From: Stictocephala bisonia
Lineage: Eukaryota; Arthropoda; Insecta; Hemiptera; Membracidae
Direction of reading: 5' to 3'
NCBI GenBank assembly: GCA_035578905.1
Contig: JAQJVL010002613.1
Span: 1-64,000, forward strand
Length of the DNA: 64,000 bases
Positions within the stretch are counted from its first letter, which is position 1, and each line of letters starts with the position of its first letter. Below, piece by piece: positions 22,841 through 32,964 of the stretch. The position numbers and the translations under genes were made by a program. The notes below the pieces were generated by a model that worked only from the letters and a program-made list of their open reading frames with translations, did no database searches and was not told where the DNA came from.

Positions 22841-23224
22841 TTAAATTGATTTACAGTACCTCACTCACGGTACATGTTTTGCTACATATTTATTAGAATA
22901 ATCACGCAATAATGTGCATTTCATTTGTTTTTGTTTAGTAGTTCAAGATATTAAAATTAAAAAAAAAAAAAAAACTGGATTAGATTACCATTCAAATTTC
23001 AGTCTGAACTTTAAAGTCTAGTGGGGCCGAGCCCTACATTCGAATTTGAATAAAACCATGCTCACAATCTTTCCTAATTTAACATTAACAAAGATCTAAC
23101 CTCTTCAATATTACAAACACCATTATTTACATGCCAATAGCTGTTAAAATTGTATGGATATCATTATTTACATTTGAACAGGTGTTCTCTTTTGATTAAT
23201 TTACATCTCTCCATATTATTCTTA

Positions 23225-23410
23225 TGGCCAAAAACTGTACTTTGGGAGTTTCCTGTGCCCTTCAAGGTAAAATTGTTGAAAAATGGAGACCTTATTGCAC
23301 AACTACGAACAGAGGCAAATTTTTCGACACCTCAACGGTTTAAATTGGTCAAGGAATAAGGGAGGATTTGCTTTGATAAAAACGGTTTCACATATTATAT
23401 ATAAGGATCA
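23225..23410 (+). repeat. Dispersed repeat, partner of 5545-5710
   Basis: Shares GACACC...TTTAAATTGGTCAAGGAATA and GGTTTCACATATTATAT with the minus strand of 5545-5710. This copy keeps an open stretch reading FKVKLLKNGDLIAQLRTE, ending in a stop after LVKE, so the parent may have been a protein-coding transposon; the protein is not recognised. Confidence 0.7.
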
Positions 23411-24988
23411 TTCCTAACCCTAAATATGCAAGCTTGCAACATATATCTTATCTGCATGTTTTGACACATTACATTAATATGAAATACATATTTAAATTGA
23501 CTTCATTTAAAATGTGTTTACTTTAAACTCATGCTTAGCTTCTCAACTGCTGGGTTAGTGGAGCCTGTCTACCCCACTGTGCTGAGTTTTTTTGTTCTAA
23601 TAAGTTATATTTCTAAACAGCTCTGCTGCTTATAAAGGATCATTAGTTAGATATAAATTACCTATCAACCTTTTTTGTTTGTAACCTCGGCCATCCTTTT
23701 GCTTGTTTACATCTTAGTTTAGGCAGAAAAGGTTATGGATCAGTATAAGTATAAAATATATTGTTGGGTGAGAGTCGGTTGCAATTTGATTGAATATTCT
23801 TAATAATTTCTGATAATTTTTGTTAGTTAAAAAATTTTATTTTCTAATGGTTTAGTGGGGATGGATGTCCAATTAATCCTTTAAGTAGTAATGACGGAGT
23901 AATATTTTGAGTAAAAAAATAACATTAAGGAGTAAAAAATTAAAACAGTAATTTTTTGTCTTTTAAAAAATTTTATGATTAGGTAGTAAAACTGTCAAAA
24001 TTAAAAAAAGCTTACAGTATTTAAGAACAATAAAATGTTTTGTTTGTATGAGATGTTTGAAATTAGGGGCATACACATAATGCTACTTTACAGTTAGGAA
24101 ACTTGTATGTTGTGTCTTTTCGTGTTTAGCGTTAATGGTAGAGTTGTAGCGCATGTAGCACCGCTTTTCAGGTTTCCTCTATTGACCTTGAAGATTCTGT
24201 ATGGTGCAGTGTAAATGCCTAGTAGTCAGGTGTAGCAGATGTATATCACCGCTGGGTGCAACTGTGTGTGAGTGACAACTATACCTTTCATGGATTTACG
24301 TGCTAATTGGTTATCTGTAACTGTGTGCGGCACATCCTTTATGTCTTTTGTTTGATAATGGCATTCAAAGATTTTTCTGATTAGGCTCAGTTTGGATTCA
24401 GAAAACTCAATCTTACTATGGTTATTGTAGATTTTGTACATTTGGAATGCATTCAACTTAGTGATATATATATATAAAATTAAAAAAAATTTTCTATACA
24501 ATTTCATAGTCTAGTACCCACAAATTTATAGTTTCAGCTGATATTTGGTGCTGAACGTGTTAAGATACTGTTCCCCTTGCCAGCGTCATCAAGCCCATAT
24601 TTGTTTTGAATTTCATTAGATAAATTTATGTGAAAAAATTTTGTTGTTTTTGTCTGATGATGTTATATTGGATAACAAAAAGCCTCATGAAATTTAAAAA
24701 ATATTTATTGGAATGTTGAAGAACATTTATTTTAAAATTATATTCTATATGATACATCAATCTTGAACCATGAAGATTTTTAACATATATCTACTGATAA
24801 AAAAACCTTACATGTTGAACCTAAGTATTGAATGGTAACCCCACCCATTGTACCTCAAACAAGACCCTACAGTTCCTACATACATAATGTATTTTTCCCA
24901 AATCACCTATCCACGTTACAATAATATTTCTGAGCCATGACATTGTAAGAACATTAATTATCAAACAAATTATGATTTTTATTTACAG

Positions 24989-25109
24989 ACGAGAGCACTC
25001 TGCAGCTATCTCTGAGGGGCCAAAATCTTATCAAGATCCATCCTGGTCAGAAAAATGTACAATTAGTGGTAGAAATTAAGTCTCATCCTCCTCCAAAGAT
25101 CATACAATG
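24989..25109 (+). CDS. Pvr: Pvr exon 6: first half of Ig domain 4, without the B-strand cysteine
   Basis: Acceptor TTTACAG, donor GTGAGG; phase 1 in, phase 2 out, splitting the tryptophan codon. It encodes NESTLQLSLRGQNLIKIHPG, then VQLVVEIKSHPPPKIIQW. Where other domains have L-x-C, this has VVEIK, so the canonical cysteine is absent. The tryptophan is kept. VEGF and PDGF receptors also lack the disulfide in Ig4, which supports the domain count and points to receptor-receptor (homotypic) contacts. Unlike other domains the mid-domain intron is phase 2, right at the tryptophan. Confidence 0.87.
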
Positions 25110-25576
25110 GTGAGGATAATTTGCTAAACAAGTTTAAAAAAAATATATTTTAGTGATCAATAAATACATATAGTTTTTATAATTTGACTAATATGTATAA
25201 AAGAGTTGCGTCAGTGTTTGCTATCTTTATAGTCCTGTGAGTAACGAGACTGGTAAATTTAGTTACCAGTATTTATTAGAATAAACAAATCAGCTGATTT
25301 CACCTATGTGACGTCACATGTCTACTATGAAACCTCGTCGTGATACCTACCGTCTTTTCTAGTTACCATGGAAACTATTATAAAGAATTGTCAAATTGGT
25401 ATTGCCTTAGGGCTTGCATCGATACTTCTTAGAGCCCCTGGGGCGGTGCCCTGATGGGAAGGCTTATATGTTAACCAGAGACCCTAAGAATGTCCATGAA
25501 AAATCAGCTAAATGGGTCCAGTAGTTTTTGCGTGATTGAGTAACACACTTACAGACAGACACCATTAGATTTTTAT

Positions 25577-26504
25577 ACAAGGCGTGTTTAAAAGTAAGTA
25601 CCGTTTTGGAATCCCCCCGCTGTAGCGCTGCAATCGGCGTCCAGTGCATGCGTGCTAGATACTACTATCTTTTGGCAAGCCACAGCAACATTACGGACCC
25701 ATTAAGGTTGCTTATGACTAATTAAAATTCTTCCTCTGATTAAAAATGCCGCCAATTGTAAAGTACATGTTGTGATAAGTTTTCGTAACAATAAAGACAT
25801 GAAAGCAGCTGCCATTCATCGAGAGATCTGTGAAGTTTATTGTAAAAACAGAATGAGTGATGGGATGGTATGGAAATGGGTGACAGCTTTTAAGGTTGTG
25901 CGAATGTGCATGATGATGAACGAAGTCGGAAACCTTGACTCATTACTGATGACTTAGTGCAAAATGTTGATGAAAAAAGTCAGAGAAAACAGACGCTTTA
26001 CAACTGCATCATTATGTAGTGTGTCTTCAAGTGTCAAGAAGTGCGATTATTGAAATTGTGACAGACTGTTTGAAGTACTGAAAGTTATGCTTACGGTAGG
26101 TTCCAAAAAAGCTGACGGAGAATAAAAAAAAACCAAACGTTTGACAAGAATCACACAAAAAATGTTTAACCAGTTCTCTCACATTCCTAGAACATTAGAA
26201 TCGTGATGGTTACAATTTTTTAAACCAAATTAATTGTCACTGTGACATACGATGAGTGTCAGCTGCTTCCACACCCTTAGCGTTATGAAAACATACACAG
26301 CGCATAATTCACAGTTGGCAGCATTTTTAACCAGAGGAGGAATTTTAAACAGTCATAAATGACATTAAATACAGTCAATTGGATCCGTAATGGCAGCTGT
26401 GGCTTGCAAAAGATAGTAGTACCCAGCACGCATGCGCTGAATGCCGACCGCAGCGCTACAGCGGCAGTATTCCAAAACGGTACTTACTTTAAAAATACGC
26501 CTTG
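25577..26504 (+). mobile_element. Non-autonomous mariner element with long inverted repeats (about 200 bp)
   Basis: TA flanks ends CAAGGCGTGTTTAAAAGTAAG and, inverted, CAAGGCGTATTTTTAAAGTAA. The arms continue to match for roughly 200 bases (AAGCCACAGC, ATTACGGA, ATTAAAATTCTTCCTCTG and TAAAAATGCCGCCAA have inverted partners). The left arm runs into a decayed mariner N terminus: MKAAAIHREICEVYCKNRMS, then fragments of LITDDLVQNVDEK and of a segment ending VPKKLTEE. The catalytic DD34D part is deleted. Relatives are at 55628-56556 and 44437-44605. Confidence 0.85.
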
Positions 26505-26649
26505 TACAATATAGTAAGATGATTAACAATAGCTAACATCATATGTAGATCTTGTTTAAATAAATATTTATAGATGCTTTAGGAATCTAACAGGTTTTTT
26601 ATATTATAGTTCTAAGATGAACTACCTGATTTATGTAGTTGTACTCTAC

Positions 26650-27330
26650 TACAGAAAACCCTCGATTCATCCTATTGACTCATAACTCTAAGTATACTCA
26701 GGATCGCGGAAATGAGCTCAAAATCGCAACCCCGAGATATCTTGTGTTTTTGTAAGCATCAATATAAATTTTATTATTACATTATATTACAAGTTAAAGT
26801 GTTCTCAAATATCCCAGAGGCCAAATTATTAATTGCAAATGCATATGTATCATATTTTTCATATAATTTATATTAAACAGCTGATCAGCTGACCCTGCCA
26901 TCTATTTCGCTCAGTTGCGTGGTTGACGTTTATATCCGGTTTCGTTGTAACCTCATGTCTGTGTAGTGTTTGCTGTGTTTGTTATTGTTGTTGTTTAGTG
27001 ATTGAACAAATAAAATGAGTTCTTAATATAACTTGAGTGATAATCAAGTAATGCAATCGTTTTTTGAGAGTGAATCTGTATGTGAAGTTGTCATACATGG
27101 AAGATAAAACCTCCCTGATATTGAACCCAAAGATGAAGGCAGTGAAAGTGAGGCAATAACTTGTTATTCAGGGGTATATGTAAACTGTGGTGCTATCAAC
27201 TACAACGTAAATAATCATGAACGTAACATTTACAAGAACACTACTGAATCATCTGCGTCTGACAAGAGTACAAGCTATCACATTAAAGCTGATGAAATAG
27301 GGTTAGTCTATAACCTCACACGCAATGTCA
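26650..27330 (+). mobile_element. Possible pogo/Tigger-type remnant
   Basis: ACAGAAAACCCTCGATTCATCC near 26653 resembles pogo-type ends like the one at 61475. Coding-like acidic text (LPDIEPKDEGSESEAITCYS at about 27113-27175) follows. No matching right end was found, so boundaries are uncertain. Confidence 0.35.
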
Positions 27331-28227
27331 TAAAATGTAACTAGCATAATGTTTTAGTCAATACTGTAAGAGTAGTACGTAACATTTTATAGTACGTAAG
27401 GACGTAACATACACGTACAGTGGTACTGACCCACCCACCCGCCCCTACACGTACATTGGTACTGATAATCTTTTGTCATTTTCAAGATTTGACATTTGTC
27501 ATTTTCTCATATATCACGATGAAAATTTATTTCTATGGAAATAATTAGATATACAACCAGGAAATATTAGTCTTTTGGTTTAAATAGTTTTTTAACTTAT
27601 TTCTTTAAAGTTACTTTTAAAATGTATATTTTTTTGTAAATTTAATATATAGTATTTTGTTACAAATTAAAAACTTAACCGTAATATAACCTTATCAAAA
27701 TCACATTAATTCTTAGAAAAGTTCTTCCTCCGAAAAACAGTGAAAAAATTATGAAAATCTATTGGCAATATTGTTACTATGGTGGTCTTTTTAGTGAAAT
27801 CTTACAAATTTGACATTTATCTTAGGAGTCCCAGGATCAGGTTTGGTATACAATTTCTGGTGAGCCAATGGATTAACAGAATCTGATGTAGTGGACGTTG
27901 AATTCAACTGACAGCTTATAGCTGTATTACAGTATCCAAATTGTTATATAGCCTGCCAGGAATTTTTATAAAACATTTTAATGTATAAAAGATATAGTTA
28001 TTTTGAGGCAACTTCAAATATTCCACAAATATTCTTACCTACAATACCCTTACAGTTAAAATAAGTAGATGGCTAATTGGCCAACATTGAGGTTGAACCT
28101 TTTGTACAGTATTGTTTTAAAAACGAGAATAAATATAGTTAATGTAACCTTTTCTGATGTTTAATTATGCAGTAGCCTATATCCTAGATACTCTTTATCC
28201 TAATGCGTTAATCACATTTATACCATA

Positions 28228-28930
28228 CTAGCTAAACCTGGCCACGCTTTTCTGTGGCTTAGTCTGGTATTAAATATTAGGTTGACTGTTTACTTGATTT
28301 CATCTGAAATAAAGTAACATCACAGTATAAAACACCCAGTAGCGACAATCCGCTACAAAGTTTGTGATAAGCACGGCACTAGCGCTCGTAGCGGCGGGAT
28401 CGAGAAGTGTATTTCTGTATTATGTACATCCACAGCTGTTATAAGTAAATGTCAAATAAATGGTGATTAATTGAATGTCATGATGCTTTTGCGTATGTTA
28501 CTATAACTTTCCCTAACTATGTTTTGTTTATACGATGTTTTGTATATTGGAGTGTAGTTTATGCTCCTGCTATTAGGAGCGCAAACGTCGCACTAGTCCC
28601 ACAGCAATTAAATGGGAGTGTCGCTACTGGGTGTTTTATACTGTGGTAACATACTTGATGTTTTTTTCATAAATAAATAATCATCTGGTCACAGTAATAA
28701 ACTTACAGGATATGATTTGGGTAATAAATCAGCTTTTTCAGCACTGACATTTATTATCATTTTTTAAATGTAACTAGGTCTGAAAATGCTTAAAATGCTC
28801 TGGTCTCGTTTAAAATTTTAGGAACTAAATGTATAATAACACACTTGTATATAAATGCAATGTTGTTTACTCATGTTGTATATTCATGCAAACAACATAA
28901 ATGTTCATAAAAATCCACAGCTTATTAGTC
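28228..28930 (+). repeat. Dispersed repeat, relative of 58672-59110, interrupted by a MITE
   Basis: ACTAGCTAAACCTGGCCACGC at the start matches ACTAGCTAAACCAAGCCACG at 58678. Further on TCATCTGGTCACAGTA, TTTTTCAGCA and TTGTATATAAATGCAATGTT occur in both in the same order. The 28321-28645 insert is absent from the other copy. Class unknown. Confidence 0.75.
28321..28645. mobile_element. 325-bp MITE with 26-bp perfect TIRs and 7-bp target duplication
   Basis: CACAGTATAAAACACCCAGT (continuing AGCGAC) at the left end is exactly inverted at the right end. GTAACAT stands on both sides (28314-28320 and 28646-28652). No coding capacity. The insertion splits an older dispersed repeat. A 7-bp duplication with CACAG ends does not let me name the superfamily; hAT- or P-like is possible. 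Confidence 0.85.
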
Positions 28931-29321
28931 AAAAAGTGTAATGAGAACTAAACATTTTAAAAAAAAAAGTACTCTAATGTACAAACATAATATACATATC
29001 AAACATAAGTATCGAAAAAGATGCACTATAGTATATATAAACATCTTTTGATTTTAAGAAAATGCCTAAAATATTTATATAATAGTTGACAGCAATGGAC
29101 AGTTGATTTTAAAGAAAAAAAAAAAAAATAGTTTTATAATGAAGAATTTACCTTTTTACTTTTGATGGGTCACCGATCAACAACAATATATTATTTAGAC
29201 AGCACATTCTTAAAATCTTAAGAAAAATGTTATTACCGTAAAAATAGATTTACACCCATATCAAAATGTGTTAAAGTGTAAAAATTTAAGTTCCAGTAAA
29301 TTTGTATTTTTTTTAACCTAG

Positions 29322-29503
29322 GTATGATTATAATGCTTCACCAATAATTGAAGATCAAGGATCCTTATATTCAATAAAGACATCCAAGACTGAAAGTGTA
29401 TTGATTATACACGATCCAGAAGTGCACTTCTCCGGAACTTATTCTCTTTTTGTCGACAACGATGCTCAGAACAAGACAATCAATGCCACCCTTCAAGTCT
29501 TGG
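29322..29503 (+). CDS. Pvr: Pvr exon 7: second half of Ig domain 4, without the F-strand cysteine
   Basis: Acceptor AACCTAG, donor GTAAGT; phase 2 in, phase 1 out. It encodes YDYNASPIIEDQGSLYS, then ESVLIIHDPEVHFSGTYSLF and VDNDAQNKTINATLQVL. The F-strand motif is SGTYSLF, with leucine in place of cysteine, matching the missing B-strand cysteine of exon 6. Loss of both partners together is what a real disulfide-free Ig domain should show. N-glycosylation sites NAS, NKT and NAT are present. Confidence 0.88.
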
Positions 29504-30248
29504 GTAAGTCTTCTACTTTCATGTTTAACTTTCACAATTAACTATGGGATATATTTTATGTAGCTTTAACAGAAAACTATGCATTAAAAAAAACTCTTAA
29601 AATTATAGTATATTTACAGAATCCTTAAAAGGACTGACACATCAATAAATCAAGAAAATAGTAAATGATTCAATATACAGTAAATAATAACTACCAATGT
29701 TTAGATCACGTTTTATAGCACTTAATCTTGACAACACTTTTAATCTCCAACTGAAGCATTAGAAATCTCCAAAAAAATTACCAATCATGAACAGTCCTAT
29801 ACCAAGAAACAACTTTCAAATAATGGTAGGGTTAAGATAATGATAAGGACATATTATGGTCAAGGCCTATTGTAAAGATTTTTTGAGTAGAATTTTACAT
29901 TACAAATTGTACATAGGTAAAGTAGGCCTACGTACAATTTTTTCGTTGGTCATTAGAAGATGAATCAGTTGTTTTGAATACTGCATGGATGTTATAGTGG
30001 ACGAAATGTTGTAAATTGATCTTATTTTTTAGTTGTATATTTACAAAATCTTTAAAGAAACTAGCAAACAAATTAATAAAGAAGTCAATGATATATTACA
30101 AATAATAACCACCAATGATTACATAATATTTTTGGTGTGCTTAATCTTGACCTTTGAGGATAGGATTATTAAATTAGTGCTTGGTCATAAAAAATAATAA
30201 GTAGACTAAAAGAATTTCTAAATAAATAAAGTCAAATGTCACCATCCT

Positions 30249-30369
30249 TTTAAACATATTCAACAAGAGTAGAGCCATCCAGTTATATTTTTAAACATAT
30301 TCAACAAGAGTAGAGCCATCCAGTTTTATTTTTAAACATATTCAACAGGAGTAGAGCCATCCAGTTATA
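30249..30369. repeat. Three tandem copies of a 43-bp unit
   Basis: TTTTAAACATATTCAACAAG followed by AGTAGAGCCATCCAGTT occurs three times with one or two substitutions (CAACAGGAG in the last). Recent tandem duplication. Confidence 0.9.
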
Positions 30370-30438
30370 TGTTACATTGATTTTACAAAATTGTCACTAA
30401 AATTGATGACTAATATTTTGAAACAAAATCTGTAGTAA

Positions 30439-30517
30439 TCTGTATTATACTGGAAGTCTATGAAAAAGAACTGAAACATCTACAGTTCTTTTTCATAGAC
30501 TTCCAGTATAATACAGA
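30439..30517. repeat. Perfect 35-bp inverted repeat with 9-base loop
   Basis: The arm 30439-30473 (begins TCTGTATTATACTGGAAG) is exactly the reverse complement of 30483-30517; the spacer is AAACATCTA. Transcribed in the Pvr pre-mRNA it would fold into a 35-bp stem. Could be a pre-miRNA-like hairpin, a tiny foldback insertion, or the product of a template-switch event. Confidence 0.92.
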
Positions 30518-31035
30518 TAACATTTCTGAAAATAATTGGATTGTAATTATTAAAAATTTTAATGCTTATTTCATCATCAGTACAGTTTTTAACGATTACA
30601 TAAACAAGGTTAACACATTCAGTGATATGTGGCTGTAAAGTTGGCCGCGGCATCCAACCGCTAGTGGCTGTGTGGCCGTCTAGGCGGCCAAGCAGTTGTC
30701 ACTGGTGGTGGCTGCTGGCCATCTAGTCAGCCATACTGCCTCACTAACATTATTAAATTAGTATTCGCCCAGCCTTTGCCTGGTTCGCTTGCCAGTAAGT
30801 CTCGCACTTCAGCTGTATCCTATGAGTAGGACGTAACTATTTCAGTTTCCGGTTACGGTTATTTTTGGAGTTTCTGTTTCTGTTTTTCAAGAAATTAAGA
30901 ATAAAATTAAGCAAATAAGATCTAGATCATACTGCAAAGAAGGGAAAATTTAAAATACTGTATTTATGTTCTACAAACGCTCTAACCTACTTGAATTGTT
31001 GTAAATTTCAGATTGAGTTGATATTGGTATTCTTC

Positions 31036-31216
31036 TTTGTTAATAAATTTTCACAAAATCACCAATAAATAAAACTTTTTTCGAGGCCTTTCGCCAGCAA
31101 AGCTGGCATCATCAACCAAATAAAAATTTGTGTTGCCTGATGATGCCAGCTTTGCTGGCGAAAGGCCTCGAAAAAAGTTTTATTTATTGGTGATTTTGTG
31201 AAAATTTATTAACAAA
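31036..31216. repeat. Perfect 79-bp inverted repeat with 23-base loop
   Basis: The arm 31036-31114 is exactly reverse-complementary to 31138-31216. The arm contains a GC-rich core GAGGCCTTTCGCCAGCAAAG continuing CTGGCATCATCA, itself holding the palindrome GCCAGC-AAA-GCTGGC. In the right arm CTGATGA, a GCCAGC/GCTGGC stem-loop and GAAA follow one another as in a hammerhead ribozyme core, except for an extra T. No transposon ends were recognised. Confidence 0.9.
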
Positions 31217-31974
31217 AAATACTTGAATTGTGTTCTGTAGCATGTTTTGAAAAATTTATCTCAGATTAGACTAATTGTGAAATGGACCTGATAATAGTAG
31301 TTTTTAATCTTTCTCGTTTGTTTTACTTAATTCTTTATATTACTAACTAGTTTTTTACAAAATAAAGTGGTGTAAAAAATCTTGGACATTAATTTTTTGG
31401 CAAAGCCGTTTACCAGGGGCTGATGGCCAACTAAACGTCTATACATAAAAATACATTTTTTGAGCCTTCCACATATACAGACTACTTCTGACAGTCATAA
31501 ATTGACAATACACAACCACAAAAATTAGTTTTTGAAAAAAAATGCAGCCATTGGGAATGTTTTTAATTTATACATGCAGCCACTCAAAGTGAATACGAAA
31601 ATACAGCCTTAGTACTGAATTTGTTAAGCACCTGTCTATTGGTAACAAAATTGTTTGTTTAATAAATATAACTGATACATTCTTTTCATGAAATCTATTA
31701 AACTATTAAAATGGGAAAGCCTATTTTATAAAATTAAAACTAATAAGTTTTATATTTTTTTACATTTTTACATATTATATAGAAAAAACAAAAATTGCTC
31801 ACAGATTAAAGTGAGCAATTGAATGATGCTAAAATCAATAATGATGCTAAAAAAACCAAGCCACTAATCTAAGTTTAAAGAAAATAAAAAAAATAAAAGT
31901 TTAGAGAAAGTTACTAGAAGGACAAGTTAGTTTGTGGATCTCTTAAAAATGTTTATATTCTTTTGAATTTTTAG

Positions 31975-32144
31975 GTGAACCTGATTTACGAGTGAATGGT
32001 GGAAACCAAGAAATATTTTCAATTGTAGGAGAACAGCTTCAAATAGATTGTGACGTGTTTGCCTTTCCGAGGCCTAACATTACCTGGTATTTTACCCCAT
32101 GTGATGACTATCCTAACTGCTCCCCCCAGTCAGAACTTATTCCA
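31975..32144 (+). CDS. Pvr: Pvr exon 8: first half of Ig domain 5
   Basis: Acceptor TTTTTAG, donor GTAAGT; phase 1 in, phase 0 out. It encodes GEPDLRVNGGNQEIFSIVGE, then LQIDCDVFAFPRPNITWYF and a C'-region with two further cysteines (PCDDYPNCSPQ). B-strand cysteine and C-strand tryptophan are present. The extra cysteine pair in the C' loop may form a local disulfide. N-glycosylation sites NIT and NCS. Confidence 0.9.
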
Positions 32145-32278
32145 GTAAGTAATTTATTCAGACATGTCAAATTACGTTATAAACAGTAAAACTATGAAAA
32201 TTATTAAATCCAAACAGTTATAATTAATAGTTTAATGAGCATAACAAAAATATTTAAAAAATAAACTATTAATTTATT

Positions 32279-32360
32279 CTTGAGACACCCATCATGAAAG
32301 ATATGGCCGAATATGGATTTTGAATGAGTGTACATGAGCGAATGTAGTCAAAGCATGAAG
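32279..32360 (-). repeat. SINE fragment (3' part)
   Basis: CGAATATGGATTTTGAATGAG and GAGCGAATGTAGTCA match the body of the SINE at 41505-41768 on the minus strand. The tRNA-like part is not recognisable. Confidence 0.65.
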
Positions 32361-32964
32361 AGGAAAACTGAGACCAATAAAACTACAGCTAACATAGCAC
32401 TTCTGTTTACTGCAACACAACTAGTATTTGCGCTCAGCTGATAATGGTGTAGATAACACCACCCCAGTGTTGAAATGACCAAATCAAGGGCACAACCCAT
32501 GATAATGTCAAAATTATAGGACTAGTCATGTCTTAACAGTTTTTTGAAGCTTATTTTCTTATAACTGGAAGTTTTCTCCTATTACAATTATTGTAATAAA
32601 CATTTATATTTTAAAAAAATGTACTTTGACAAGGAAGAAGGCTATAAAACAGTATGGATAAGCTAGAAGAGAGGGGGAATAATGAGCAAACAGGAAGAGG
32701 TATTTCCCTGCACTGAATTGAGGTGCGATTCTACAGTCACGTTTTGAACAATGATATGTGATTATTATGTGTATCAATGTTGTTCTATATTCATATGTTA
32801 TAGGAGAGGTACTCTATAAATTTTTTTATTATTGTTGAAGAAAGACCATTTCTAATCTTGACATGCTGGACATGTACATTTTTACATGTATATGCATTAA
32901 CACACATGTGTACTGTTAACAAAATCTGAAAATTGAAAAACAAACACATAATATTTATTTAGAC

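Larger units (their letters stand above)
19392..24988 (+). other. Pvr intron, exon 5 to exon 6
   Basis: Dominated by the complete piggyBac (19622-22840). Also holds a poly-A run near 22959-22974 and a dispersed repeat (23225-23410). At 24065-24510 the minus strand shows long coding-like text such as HYQTKDIKDVPHTVTDNQL that I do not recognise. Elsewhere nothing specific. Confidence 0.65.
25110..29321 (+). other. Pvr intron, exon 6 to exon 7
   Basis: Contains a mariner-type element with long TIRs (25577-26504), a possible pogo-like remnant (26650-27330), and a dispersed repeat (28228-28930) split by a small MITE (28321-28645). 27340-28227 and 28931-29321 are AT-rich with no recognised element. 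Confidence 0.65.
29504..31974 (+). other. Pvr intron, exon 7 to exon 8
   Basis: Holds a 43-bp triplicate (30249-30369), a perfect 35-bp hairpin (30439-30517) and a perfect 79-bp inverted repeat (31036-31216). A GC-richer patch at 30635-30790 (GGCCGTCTAGGCGGCC) is unassigned. The rest is AT-rich. Confidence 0.65.
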
